IMG/VR virus record: IMGVR_UViG_3300035670_006618
Coordinates: 1-41,327 of that record
Strand: one strand, 5' to 3'
Origin: a virus
Length of the DNA stretch: 41,327 nucleotides
The notes beneath the pieces are model-generated. The model saw only the letters and a program-made list of their open reading frames with translations. It had not been told where the DNA came from and ran no database searches. Both the position numbers and the translations under genes were made by a program. This document shows, piece after piece, positions 16,053 through 24,409 of this stretch (position 1 is its first letter; each line of letters begins with the position of its first letter).

Positions 16053-18177
16053 CCATTACTCCGTTCAATTGGCCATACATATAAGCAACGTGCATAGCGC
16101 GGTGTCTTAAAAGGTTTGCAACCAGTTCTTCTTTTTGCTCCGTAGACATCGACATCACGAGACGTTTAATCCCCGGATCACCCTTGGTATTTACTTGAGA
16201 TTCGCCGGGTTTCTTTTTCTCTGGGTCTTCGCCTTCTAATGGGATTTCCAAAGCCTCGCCCTGATCCAAGAAAGAGGAGATAAACTTATCAATCCCCTTC
16301 ATATGGTTCATATGATCTTGGTCTGGGAATACGTCAAACAAAGGACGCTTATCCGGTGGCATTAAGAAATACGAGTTTTCAAGATTCTGGTCGTCTATAC
16401 GGGCTACTTGTGGGACCGATGGTTCCGGTAATACCTCGTCAATATTTTCGGTATCCAACGCTTCCAATACACGCTTTGACACAAGATAAACCGCGTTAGG
16501 GTTTTGTTGTGTCTGGGGGTTAGTCATGACGAATTCGTATTGCGCCTGCGCCTTCGCCAGTTTTTGAGAGCGCGTCGAATACTTGGGATCGAAAACAGGA
16601 ACAATCCTAAAATCATCTCTGTAGTCCTCTGGAGTTACCGTAATCTGCTTGTCACCGTCCATAAAGTATTCTTCCGATTGAAGATACTTGGCGTTAAGGC
16701 GGTAGACCTTCTGTAACTCGTCCTCCATGGAAACGGCCATGAACTCTTGAATGCTTGAATAGAGTTGAAGGCCCTGCTCCAGCATCGAAAGCAAAGCAGT
16801 CGGTTGATAAACCTTGTCCGGCTGGCCAGCAAGAATATCCGATGAGGCTGAAATTCTCTGGGAAGTCTCTTGTAAATACTGAATAGCAACCTGAATGGCC
16901 GGGGAAGGAGGTGCAAACTCAAGCTTCATAAAGTGCTTGCGAATATCATCCACTGAACGGGGAATTTTCATCCCCTTACCCATCACCATCTCAAAATCAT
17001 CACCCTCAATCCCAAGGGTCTCAGAGATAAGATATGTTAAGTTACCAACGGTGGACAGTTCCCCTGCGTCGATAAGCATTCGCGTAAGCTTGTTTAGGGC
17101 AAAGTTGATTTTCGCTAAGAGGTGTCCAAACCCAAACCCATAAAAACCGTCTGGGTTCGGGATAAATTGATAGTGCGTGAAATACTCAATCGGCTCTTTG
17201 TCTTGTAGGGGAGCGCCGAATTCGTCCACTTCATAGCGAATTTGAATGCGTAATACTTTGCGCGACTGACAATCTACCCAGATAATATAAGGCTCTGCAA
17301 TACCATCCTCGTCGAGATCCAAAATACAATGCTGTTCAAGGATAAGAGCATCCTTGCCATCTTCATAGTATTCATTGTATCCCTCAATGCCCTGTGCGCT
17401 ATCGACTTCATTCTGATAATCGTCCCCGTCGTTATCATCCCACGGTTCGGCTGAGGTAATGAAATACCCCATTTTCTCAAGAATTTTCGTCTGGTTAACA
17501 GACATGTATTTACGATGCGTCTTGCGCTCAAGCTCCTCAATACCTTTTGGTCCAACCTGATACGGGACAATCAAATCATGCGCCCGGACCCGCTCAATAA
17601 TAGTTCGGCGTTTAAGGTGATCGAAATACGTCTTGGTAAAGTCAGAGCCATGTAAAGCCGCAGCCATGAACATTTGGTTCTTATTGCGCTTGTAAGTCTT
17701 ATCCAGAACCCCCAATTGGAAGTTCATATGCGCAGCAATGCGCTCCGCACGTTCCCTAGCGTCAGGGTTGGATTGCCCCGATGGAATAGCATCCACGAAA
17801 TACCGATTCGGAAAGAATGCTTTGTAACTACGCGACTGAAACTGATTGACGGCCTCCGTCATCACCGGGAGAGATTCTTCGCTCGCACCCTCCCAAGGTG
17901 GATTGGTCGCTTTGTCAGTCTGGTAATAAAGACTTAACCATTGCGCGTGTTGCGCTTCCCACTCGGAACGGCTTTCAAGGTCGCTCTCGTAGTCTTTAAT
18001 GACCTTTTCACCGATCTTTCGGAGTTCTTCGTCGTCGAGGCCTTCGGCAACATTTGTCTCTTCAACCGGAAGATTCGATGTAATAGGCCGCTCAACCGGA
18101 GCATCTTCCTCGACCAACTCGACGATTTCATCTGGGTTAAACTCCTCTAGAGAGTTCATTTCCTGTAAAGGCTGCAT
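15931..18177 (-). CDS. Portal protein
   Basis: 748 residues, matching large podovirus-type portals. Landmarks are DYESDLESRSEWEAQH at the N-terminus, NPPWEGASEESLPVM, the wing/stem region with YQFIPNPDGFYGFGFG and ALNKLTRMLIDAGEL, and ISASSDILAGQP followed by SMLEQGLQLYSSIQEF. It forms the dodecameric channel for DNA packaging. It begins inside the end of the glycosyltransferase-fusion gene. ATG 18177 has a poor ribosome site, so ATG 18159 (MNSLEEF) is an alternative. High confidence on family by pattern and neighbourhood. Confidence 0.85.
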   Translation of the reverse strand: MQPLQEMNSLEEFNPDEIVELVEEDAPVERPITSNLPVEETNVAEGLDDEELRKIGEKVIKDYESDLESRSEWEAQHAQWLSLYYQTDKATNPPWEGASEESLPVMTEAVNQFQSRSYKAFFPNRYFVDAIPSGQSNPDARERAERIAAHMNFQLGVLDKTYKRNKNQMFMAAALHGSDFTKTYFDHLKRRTIIERVRAHDLIVPYQVGPKGIEELERKTHRKYMSVNQTKILEKMGYFITSAEPWDDNDGDDYQNEVDSAQGIEGYNEYYEDGKDALILEQHCILDLDEDGIAEPYIIWVDCQSRKVLRIQIRYEVDEFGAPLQDKEPIEYFTHYQFIPNPDGFYGFGFGHLLAKINFALNKLTRMLIDAGELSTVGNLTYLISETLGIEGDDFEMVMGKGMKIPRSVDDIRKHFMKLEFAPPSPAIQVAIQYLQETSQRISASSDILAGQPDKVYQPTALLSMLEQGLQLYSSIQEFMAVSMEDELQKVYRLNAKYLQSEEYFMDGDKQITVTPEDYRDDFRIVPVFDPKYSTRSQKLAKAQAQYEFVMTNPQTQQNPNAVYLVSKRVLEALDTENIDEVLPEPSVPQVARIDDQNLENSYFLMPPDKRPLFDVFPDQDHMNHMKGIDKFISSFLDQGEALEIPLEGEDPEKKKPGESQVNTKGDPGIKRLVMSMSTEQKEELVANLLRHRAMHVAYMYGQLNGVMDAQGNPIGPSVAGQMATEPNDDAGLAKIVQLIQASGMADV

Positions 18178-19804
18178 AGGTAAAATTATCCAAGTTGGCG
18201 GCGTTGCTACGTTTGTTGTTTAGGTTCTGGTTATATTCCGCCATGAACTTGTCCAAGGCGACCTGATGCTTATACAACCACCCGGCTATACCATCCCCGT
18301 AGATTTTAATATTCAGGTCTTTTCTATCTTTAAGCAATGTCTTCAGTTCGTTCGATTGAGCGAGAAACTGCCCCTCCGTCCAGAATGTCCGGGTGACGTA
18401 TTTATTTCCGTAAGTATGAGTACCGATATTCAGTTCCATATACTTCGGCCCGTTGTCGCCTTGCATATTCATATCAGGTTTTTGATAGTAACACAAATCG
18501 TAGCCGTAAAGGTGGAAGTTCTTATACCCGAACATATCCGCGAACAGCCCAATGGCCCGGGTGGAGGTCGCTGAACCACCACCAACGGGTAGTTCCGTGG
18601 GAAGCATAATGCTCATCTCCCCGGCGTTTACAAGGGCGTGATACCCCACAACCTTGCATTTGTTTTTGTTCAGGGTCTCTACTACCGAAGGGTCGCACAT
18701 CGACGCGACAAAATAAATAACCTCCGGGTCAGGGGCCTTTACAAACCCCTCAACGTGCGCCCTAGGGTCCAAGAGAACAACAGCCCAAGGCTTGATTTTA
18801 TACATTTTAAGCGTGTCAATCGCATGCTTAACCGCGATAACCTTGGCCCCGTTCTTCTGTCTCTCTCGAATCTCGTCAATGTGATCCACAAGGGATGGAC
18901 CTGCCGCACAAATCACAATGTCCTGATCCGTGGGTTGGGTAATCGTCGCCCATACTCTGATCTGGGCAATGTTAGCCTTAACGTTGGCGCAAATCTTTTC
19001 GTGGTCAAGACAATTCTTAGTTTTTATGTTAATGTCACCCGCATCCACCACGTTAACCTTTTTCTGCATTTTTTTCTCCGCTGCAATGTTCTTCCGGTTT
19101 CCCTTACGATGCACGAGCTTTTCAGCCAGCTTTGTAAACGGCCATACGTCAATTGGCGACTGTCCTCTGACGTAATGAGATGATAGGTTCAAGCCTTGGC
19201 CCTCTCTTGCCGCATCGAAGACATGGCAATCGGTCCAGCCGGATTGAATCTCCTTGAATGCGTCTGTCGTGTAATAATCTTTCATCTTTTTGATAAGATC
19301 ATAACCACCAGCCTTCAGGTTGTATGCCACCCATCCACACTCAGAGTAAAAGCCCTCTCTACCAAGATACGAACACACTTCATTTTCAGGGAGGACTGTC
19401 TTCAACCAGTCATACGTGACCTGCTTCTTGGTAATAACGTCCGCGTCCAGCCAGATCAAATAGTCGTAATCGTCCTTAATCGCCTCGGCGCATTTCTCAA
19501 TAGCAAAGACCTTATTTGAAAACTTCACCACGTCATGCAAATAGGTTTCCGGCTTATGGTCCTTCCAACGGTCAATAAAGTCCTTCTGGTCCTTGTCGAA
19601 TCGGTGGGAGATAAATGAACGGTCTTCCCCCAATGTATCCACGATAGCATTATGGAGCTTCTTGGTGGTTTCCTCATCCTGTTCGTCAATCTGGACGAAT
19701 ATCTTAATGTCTTCCGGCCAATGGGCGTGGAAACTTGCCAGCATCTCCGCAGCGCAGATATTCCAATGGTGATTCGGGAAGGTCGTACATACGGCTATTT
19801 TCAT
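18137..19804 (-). CDS. Glycosyltransferase fused to MptE-like (DUF115) domain
   Basis: 555 residues in two domains. Residues 1 to about 260 look like a GT-A glycosyltransferase, with YDYLIWLDADVITKK carrying a DAD metal-binding triad at 120-122. Residues about 285-500 look like the MptE/DUF115 fold: DIVICAAGPSLVDHI, KPWAVVLLDP, GGGSATSTRAIGL and YGYDLCYY. DUF115 proteins are linked to sugar transfer or pterin pyrophosphorylation. The gene closes the sugar cassette and overlaps the portal start by 41 bases. Probable role: building a surface glycan or modifying a virion or host polysaccharide. Confidence 0.75.
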   Translation of the reverse strand: MKIAVCTTFPNHHWNICAAEMLASFHAHWPEDIKIFVQIDEQDEETTKKLHNAIVDTLGEDRSFISHRFDKDQKDFIDRWKDHKPETYLHDVVKFSNKVFAIEKCAEAIKDDYDYLIWLDADVITKKQVTYDWLKTVLPENEVCSYLGREGFYSECGWVAYNLKAGGYDLIKKMKDYYTTDAFKEIQSGWTDCHVFDAAREGQGLNLSSHYVRGQSPIDVWPFTKLAEKLVHRKGNRKNIAAEKKMQKKVNVVDAGDINIKTKNCLDHEKICANVKANIAQIRVWATITQPTDQDIVICAAGPSLVDHIDEIRERQKNGAKVIAVKHAIDTLKMYKIKPWAVVLLDPRAHVEGFVKAPDPEVIYFVASMCDPSVVETLNKNKCKVVGYHALVNAGEMSIMLPTELPVGGGSATSTRAIGLFADMFGYKNFHLYGYDLCYYQKPDMNMQGDNGPKYMELNIGTHTYGNKYVTRTFWTEGQFLAQSNELKTLLKDRKDLNIKIYGDGIAGWLYKHQVALDKFMAEYNQNLNNKRSNAANLDNFTYAAFTGNELSRGV

Positions 19805-19983
19805 TATATCACACCCATGTTATTCATATAAAACATAGTTTCTTGTAGGCGTTTTCTTGTTTCGTCTCTACCAAGAACTGTTATAATTTCGCCAAGCGGT
19901 GGCCCTGTAAGTGTTCCGGTTAATGCGACCCGCAAAACTTCGGTGACTTCTTTAACGCTTGGTTTATCTACTGCAATTTTCAT
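19804..19983 (-). CDS. 59-residue protein like the C-terminal end of glutamyl-tRNA synthetase
   Basis: ATG 19983 to TAA 19804, 59 residues. The segment VLRVALTGTLTGPPLGEI continuing into TVLGRDETRKRL matches the last anticodon-binding helices of bacterial GltX, where LRVALTG...GPxL...LGxxxxxxRL is conserved. No catalytic HIGH or KMSKS part is present, and the protein begins cleanly at its own ATG. It joins the next gene at TAATG. It could be a captured fragment acting on tRNA-Glu, a decoy for the host enzyme, or a domain reused elsewhere. The similarity is recognised by eye and needs a profile search. Confidence 0.65.
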   Translation of the reverse strand: MKIAVDKPSVKEVTEVLRVALTGTLTGPPLGEIITVLGRDETRKRLQETMFYMNNMGVI

Positions 19984-20277
19984 TTAGCTTCTCCAATAGT
20001 ATTTCTTGCCATTTCTCTCCACAAGAAATGCTGCTTCTTCAAGTCCTATAATATTAGCCTTGTATACTTTGTTATTGAACACATCGGCAAAGCGTGGTGT
20101 TGATTTCTCGTCTCTCGGTTCCATGTCAGGGTCAAAATAATAACGAATCTTCCATTCCTTCGAGGATGGGTCAATCACAATGCAAGAATTTACTGTGTTA
20201 TCCATAAGATGTTTTCTCAACCAATAATATAGAGAAACTAGAATGTCAAAATAGTGACGCTTAATCCAATTTCTCAT
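19984..20277 (-). CDS. Hypothetical protein in the sugar cassette
   Basis: 97 residues. The basic N-terminus (MRNWIKRHYFDILVSLYYWL) has an amphipathic or weakly membrane-associated helix. The rest is mixed with aromatic pairs (WKIRYYFDPDMEP, NGKKYYWRS). It overlaps the end of the dehydratase gene by four bases and abuts the GltX-like gene. No family recognised. Confidence 0.55.
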   Translation of the reverse strand: MRNWIKRHYFDILVSLYYWLRKHLMDNTVNSCIVIDPSSKEWKIRYYFDPDMEPRDEKSTPRFADVFNNKVYKANIIGLEEAAFLVERNGKKYYWRS

Positions 20278-21266
20278 CGGCGTAAATCCTCTTCCACCAT
20301 CATTTTCGATAACTTGTTTAACCTAATCTTAGGCTCCCAGCCTAGCAACTCTTTTGCCTTTGAGTAGTCCCCGCAGAGATAATTCAAATCATTCGGGCGG
20401 TAGAATGCTTTGTCAACCTTACAGAACACCTTATCCGTCAGAACGTCATACCCCAAACGATTTACACCATCACCGATAAAGACAATCTCTCGACCTACCG
20501 CATCAAAGCAATATGCAATAAACTCCTCGATGGAATACGTCTCACCCGTGGCTAATACAAAATCATCCGGCGTGTCGTGTTGGAGCATCATCCACATACC
20601 CTCTACATAGTCCTTGGCATAGCCCCAATCCCTACGGGCGGACATATTACCCAGAGAGATACCCTCACCGCTTCGCAGGAACTTCGCCACACCCAGAGTA
20701 ATCTTGCGGGTTACAAAGTCCTCTCCGCGTATAGGGCTTTCGTGGTTGAACAGAATCCCATTCGATACCCAAATACCCTCAGCCCGAGCGTTGACCCCTG
20801 CGTAATGAGCGGCCAGTTTGGCAATACCATAAGGGGACTTGGGTTTAAACGGGGTTAGTTCATTCTGCTTCTTATCCCCCGAATCACCAAACATCTCGCT
20901 TGTCCCGGCTTGGTAAATCTTCGCCTCTATCTTGAACGTCTTGACTGCGTTGATGAGGTTAACCAAACCAAGATAATTCGTCTGCATTGTCGAAGCGGGG
21001 TTGTTAAAGCTGTTTCCGACATGAGACTGCGCTGCAAGGTTGTAAATCTCATCTGGACGTTCCTTACTTAATACTTGATTAATAAATTCCGGTTCCGACA
21101 CATCCCCGTAATACATTCTGGGTTTACGTTTACAGGTATAATCTAGGTTTGGAGTGGGGCCTTTCTTACGGGCTATTCCAATAACGTCATATCCTTTTTC
21201 CATGAGAAAAGAAGACAGATAGGCTCCATCTTGGCCATTTACCCCCGTGATGAGTGCTTTGGTCAA
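20274..21266 (-). CDS. gmd: GDP-mannose 4,6-dehydratase
   Basis: 330 residues of the extended short-chain dehydrogenase fold, slightly shorter than the usual 345-370. The NAD(P)-binding GVNGQDG is at 8-14, the GTSEMFG catalytic segment at 121-127, the SPYGIAK motif gives Y146 and K150, and NGILFNHESPIRGE is the substrate region typical of Gmd. It makes GDP-4-keto-6-deoxymannose, the precursor of fucose, rhamnose and perosamine sugars. No reductase or aminotransferase follows in the window, so the final sugar depends on host enzymes. Clear assignment. Confidence 0.93.
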   Translation of the reverse strand: MTKALITGVNGQDGAYLSSFLMEKGYDVIGIARKKGPTPNLDYTCKRKPRMYYGDVSEPEFINQVLSKERPDEIYNLAAQSHVGNSFNNPASTMQTNYLGLVNLINAVKTFKIEAKIYQAGTSEMFGDSGDKKQNELTPFKPKSPYGIAKLAAHYAGVNARAEGIWVSNGILFNHESPIRGEDFVTRKITLGVAKFLRSGEGISLGNMSARRDWGYAKDYVEGMWMMLQHDTPDDFVLATGETYSIEEFIAYCFDAVGREIVFIGDGVNRLGYDVLTDKVFCKVDKAFYRPNDLNYLCGDYSKAKELLGWEPKIRLNKLSKMMVEEDLRR

Positions 21267-22040
21267 TCATAGGCTCCCATAGTTAACGGCTAACAGTTCA
21301 TCGCTCGGGGAAGGGAGGAACTCATGGAATGATTTGTAATAATCCCACCACAAGTCACCGAACATCACGTCCTTTTTATCACTGAACCACGGCCCGCCCT
21401 CCGTATAGTGAATAATTCGTGGTTTAGTATCTGCGCGGCTCGTGCCTGAAATCCAGTTGTAATAATCAGGCAAGTCACCGATCTCGTTATCATTCAGCCA
21501 TGACAGTCCATGCAACCATCCACCCATGGCCGTGTTAACAACCTCACGGGTGAGCTTACGGTTAGATGGGTGGCCGCAGTTGAACAAGAGGAACGAAGAC
21601 CAGTTCTTACGGTGATAGGAGGTTTGAACCGACCCATCCATCTTTGTGGCAGAGTTTACGTTTTGTCTATGCTTCACACACATCGCAGCAAACTTGTTAT
21701 CAATATGTGAAAACACCTCTTGAATGTCGCATCTCACAACCATGTCGCAATCCATAAACAGCGCCCAGCCTTTGTACTTCATTAAAGCTGGAACGAGGAA
21801 GCGTGTGTGTGAGAATTCAGTGCTGAAAGGACGACCATCAATAAGGTCACGCATATTCCCAGTCATCGCCTCGGTTTCCCATGGTCGAGAGAAGAAGCCC
21901 TGTCGTCTTAGCTCCTTATGATAAAGCGGTACGATCTTAACATCATGTTTAGTGTGCTTTTCGATGGAGTGCTTGCATACTTCATATGCGATTTTCTCTC
22001 TACCATCCCAACCAATAAAGATTGTTAGTTCTTGATCCAT
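21267..22040 (-). CDS. Probable GT-A (GT8-like) glycosyltransferase
   Basis: 257 residues. The start LTIFIGWDGREKIAYEVCKH is typical of this phage and bacterial family. A DCD metal site lies at 97-99 (LFMDCDMVVRCDI). HYTEGGPWF near 211 resembles the C-terminal histidine motif of GT8-like enzymes. It probably transfers a nucleotide sugar to a growing surface glycan. It sits between the dehydratase and a second putative transferase, with a 16-base overlap to the latter. Confidence 0.75.
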   Translation of the reverse strand: MDQELTIFIGWDGREKIAYEVCKHSIEKHTKHDVKIVPLYHKELRRQGFFSRPWETEAMTGNMRDLIDGRPFSTEFSHTRFLVPALMKYKGWALFMDCDMVVRCDIQEVFSHIDNKFAAMCVKHRQNVNSATKMDGSVQTSYHRKNWSSFLLFNCGHPSNRKLTREVVNTAMGGWLHGLSWLNDNEIGDLPDYYNWISGTSRADTKPRIIHYTEGGPWFSDKKDVMFGDLWWDYYKSFHEFLPSPSDELLAVNYGSL

Positions 22041-22741
22041 TTGCCCTCTGCAATTTCTTCTAATGTGAACTGTTTGTCGGAGTAGAATTTAACCATGTCT
22101 TCGTAGTCGTAATACGGAATACACCTCTCGTAAAGGTGATCGTTCGTGACAAGTCCGTGGGTTGTGTAAACCGCCTTCCCCATTTTCGCGGCTTCCATAA
22201 CCGCCATCGAGTTAAACGCAATCACCGCGTCATAGTCCTTGACCTGTTCACCAAATGGAGTTTTCTCGTCCTTCTTGCGTATAACCCCCCAATCTCCCAT
22301 AGCCTCGACGCGATGCTTCCACACCAAGGACCAGTCTTCCGGGGTTGTGTCGTTCATAAATGCCGTATAGGGCGAGGGTGGTAACACTAAGACACGTAAT
22401 TGTTTACGGGGCTTGATCTGTGGCTCTCCGGTATAGGGTGTAATCAAGCCGTTCTTAACAACCCGGTATTTCCCTTCCATGACCTTGTGGCCCTTGCCGT
22501 CCATGTAAATGGCATCGGTGTATCCGTTATCGACGTAATAGTATTCCACTTTACCGTCATTGCACCAACGAATAGCATTCCCGCATCCCCTGAGAATGCC
22601 ATAGAATACATATGGACGCTGGGATAATAGAGATCGGTGAGAGTAAAAATCTTTAATGTGTTCGGTGCGGTGTCCGGCCTTAGCAAAGGCTTTCATGACT
22701 GTTTGGGACACGCTGTTGTCTGTATAGTAGCCAATGGCCAT
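22025..22741 (-). CDS. Putative glycosyltransferase-like protein
   Basis: 238 residues, cytosolic. The C-terminal AFNSMAVMEAAKMGKAVYTT resembles the donor-binding region of GT-B transferases and capsule KpsC-type enzymes, where a serine-rich loop precedes an E-x-x-x-x-G helix. The N-terminal half (GYYTDNSVSQTVMKAFAKAG) is not diagnostic. Placed among sugar genes. The assignment is a weak fold-level guess. Confidence 0.5.
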   Translation of the reverse strand: MAIGYYTDNSVSQTVMKAFAKAGHRTEHIKDFYSHRSLLSQRPYVFYGILRGCGNAIRWCNDGKVEYYYVDNGYTDAIYMDGKGHKVMEGKYRVVKNGLITPYTGEPQIKPRKQLRVLVLPPSPYTAFMNDTTPEDWSLVWKHRVEAMGDWGVIRKKDEKTPFGEQVKDYDAVIAFNSMAVMEAAKMGKAVYTTHGLVTNDHLYERCIPYYDYEDMVKFYSDKQFTLEEIAEGKWIKN

Positions 22742-22745
22742 TAAC

Positions 22746-23195
22746 TCACCACCACTTCGAGGCCTCTTGCCGTTGTAAGTCGCTTATCTCACTGGCTACA
22801 CGCTTGGCAATCTGGCTTGATGAATCCTTCTTCCCCCCGCCCACGTTGAACACCATCTCAATGCCCATTTCCTCACACAGTTTCTTTTCTGGTATGTTAT
22901 CAGCGAACCTATCCCCACCATTGGCGAAGATGTCCGGCTTAATCCGTCTAATCGCCTGACATACCGAACCGTCTGTGTCGTCCACCGCGTAAACCCAATC
23001 GACGCACCCGAGGGCGTTCAGGATTCTAAACCGTGTATCGAAGTCCAATACCTTGAACCCCTTCTTCCGAATAAGCCACGCATCAGAGTTAAGGGCGATA
23101 ACGACATTCCCTAATTGTGCTGCGCCCTCGATATAATCCATATGCCCTGAATGGAGAGGATCAAAACCACCTGAGATAAGGACGACTTTATTCAT
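22746..23195 (-). CDS. Cytidylyltransferase-fold nucleotidyltransferase (RfaE-C/TagD type)
   Basis: 149 residues. The N-terminus VVLISGGFDPLHSGH carries the HxGH nucleotide-binding motif (H15, H18), and residues near 108-112 give ANGGDR. KDSSSQ near the C-terminus replaces the ISSTxI-type signature. Such enzymes activate a sugar-1-phosphate or polyol phosphate with ATP or CTP. In this cassette the product would feed the transferases next to it. The exact substrate cannot be predicted. Confidence 0.8.
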   Translation of the reverse strand: MNKVVLISGGFDPLHSGHMDYIEGAAQLGNVVIALNSDAWLIRKKGFKVLDFDTRFRILNALGCVDWVYAVDDTDGSVCQAIRRIKPDIFANGGDRFADNIPEKKLCEEMGIEMVFNVGGGKKDSSSQIAKRVASEISDLQRQEASKWW

Positions 23196-23356
23196 TCCAT
23201 AACCTCAATCCTAACGGTTAGGTAAAGATTATCCTCGGCCCACTTTCTTTCTTCGGACGTAAGTTCTGGTATTTTCTCCGTGTGAAGCATATGACTTAAA
23301 GCAATGTTGCCATATTCCTGAATAACTTTCACAATATCTGGTTTTTCTTTATTCAT
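23192..23356 (-). CDS. Small hypothetical protein of the sugar cassette
   Basis: 54 residues from ATG 23356 (MNKEKPDIVKVIQEYG), charged and helical. It overlaps the nucleotidyltransferase start by four bases and the preceding 25-residue gene by eight. I prefer this start to the upstream ATG 23383 because it keeps the overlap short. No family recognised. Confidence 0.5.
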   Translation of the reverse strand: MNKEKPDIVKVIQEYGNIALSHMLHTEKIPELTSEERKWAEDNLYLTVRIEVME

Positions 23357-23426
23357 CTTCACCATACCCACAGAACACACCAATAACGATGGTGAATAAC
23401 ATCATAAGGGCGAGGAATTTGATCAT
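23349..23426 (-). CDS. 25-residue membrane peptide
   Basis: ATG 23426 is preceded by AGAGGTAAA and its start overlaps the previous stop (ATGA). The product (MIKFLALMMLFTIVIGVFCG plus five residues) is one hydrophobic helix with a short charged tail, either a minimal membrane peptide or a leader. Coupling to flanking genes supports its reality. Function unknown. Confidence 0.45.
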   Translation of the reverse strand: MIKFLALMMLFTIVIGVFCGYGEDE

Positions 23427-23581
23427 TTTACCTCTGTAAAGTATTCCCAATTACGAAACGCTGCAATTGGAACTTCCGTTACCCGACGATTATAAAATGA
23501 TAGGATAGAGTCTTTAACTACAGCGTAGTCCGCGTGAATGGTAAGCTCATCCAAAGCAACAACAACCTTATACTTTATCAT
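23423..23581 (-). CDS. 52-residue hypothetical protein
   Basis: ATG 23581 with GGAG seven bases upstream; it ends in an ATGA overlap with the 25-residue gene. The product (MIKYKVVVALDELTIHADYA plus 32 residues) is soluble and mixed alpha/beta. It fits the coupled gene chain of the cassette. Not recognised. Confidence 0.5.
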   Translation of the reverse strand: MIKYKVVVALDELTIHADYAVVKDSILSFYNRRVTEVPIAAFRNWEYFTEVK

Positions 23582-23605
23582 TTTATGCTCCAAACACCAC
23601 CGTTT

Positions 23606-23809
23606 TCATCCGTTCATATCCCTGACTAATGACCAATCTCGGAAATAGGCAATACATTTTCCATCTTTATCCATAATACCCATCAGTAGTTCTTCATCAT
23701 AAAAATAACTGCAATCATCGAAGTAATAGTCTACACCTTCGGATAACACATGTAGACTGGTTTTTGCACCACCTATAACCCGCATTTCATTAGACCGTGG
23801 CCCATTCAT
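23606..23809 (-). CDS. 67-residue hypothetical protein
   Basis: Acidic, aromatic-rich small protein (EGVDYYFDDCSYFYDEELLM), no membrane segment. Its start overlaps the methyltransferase stop by four bases, so it is probably co-translated. Function unknown. It is separated from the next small gene by 24 bases. Confidence 0.5.
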   Translation of the reverse strand: MNGPRSNEMRVIGGAKTSLHVLSEGVDYYFDDCSYFYDEELLMGIMDKDGKCIAYFRDWSLVRDMNG

Positions 23810-24357
23810 CCGCCAAACACCACTGCCAAACTTACAATACCGCCCGTCTTAACCTGATCCGTCGAGGGAATAACCGCGTGAGGGATGCCCTCTAATAGCT
23901 TATTACACCCTACTATGGAAATGTCTGGCATCTTGCCTTCGCTATCGGGAGTATAGTAATCGTCAAACACAACCACCGACGAGCCTTTAAGACATTCGTA
24001 GTCATGCGCGATGGTTTCAAGTGAATGCCCACCGTCGATAAAGGCAAAGTCTACAATAAGAGGGCGGAGGGTTTGTCTGGTGTTCCCCTTGACTAAACTG
24101 ATCTCAGCTAAGGGGCAATGCTCTTTGATGAACTTCTCTACGTCAACGATACGGTTATGAGGCTTGATATTAAACTCTGCATGGTCCGTCTCAGGAGTGG
24201 CTTCTTCGAATAAGTCAAATCCGATATAGTGGGGCTTCTCTAAGCCCGTTGCCTTGAGCATACGGACTGCGTTAGTGCCCTTCCATGTGCCTGTCTCGGC
24301 AATCGTCGCGGGCTGGAATACTTTTATCAGTTCTAGTAACTTATCGTATCGGCTCAT
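23806..24357 (-). CDS. Class I SAM-dependent methyltransferase
   Basis: 183 residues. The SAM-binding loop is IAETGTWKGTNAV (residues 19-31); LVDFAFIDGGHSLETIAHDY style residues near 106-124 and VVVFDDYY match TylF/Methyltransf_24-type enzymes, which often methylate sugars or small metabolites. It is first behind the cassette promoter. An O-methylated surface sugar would be a plausible product; the acceptor is unknown. Confidence 0.75.
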   Translation of the reverse strand: MSRYDKLLELIKVFQPATIAETGTWKGTNAVRMLKATGLEKPHYIGFDLFEEATPETDHAEFNIKPHNRIVDVEKFIKEHCPLAEISLVKGNTRQTLRPLIVDFAFIDGGHSLETIAHDYECLKGSSVVVFDDYYTPDSEGKMPDISIVGCNKLLEGIPHAVIPSTDQVKTGGIVSLAVVFGG

Positions 24358-24374
24358 CTAATCACCCTGCATCT

Positions 24375-24403
24375 GTTCTAAGGGTGCGTTAAGAACCTGT
24401 CAA
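24375..24403 (-). promoter_or_regulatory. Sigma70-type promoter for the sugar cassette
   Basis: On the minus strand TTGACA (24398-24403) and TAGAAC (24375-24380) are 17 bases apart in the gap between the large terminase and the methyltransferase. A separate promoter suggests the cassette is a 'moron', expressed apart from the packaging genes. Confidence 0.6.
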
Positions 24404-24409
24404 GAGAAA

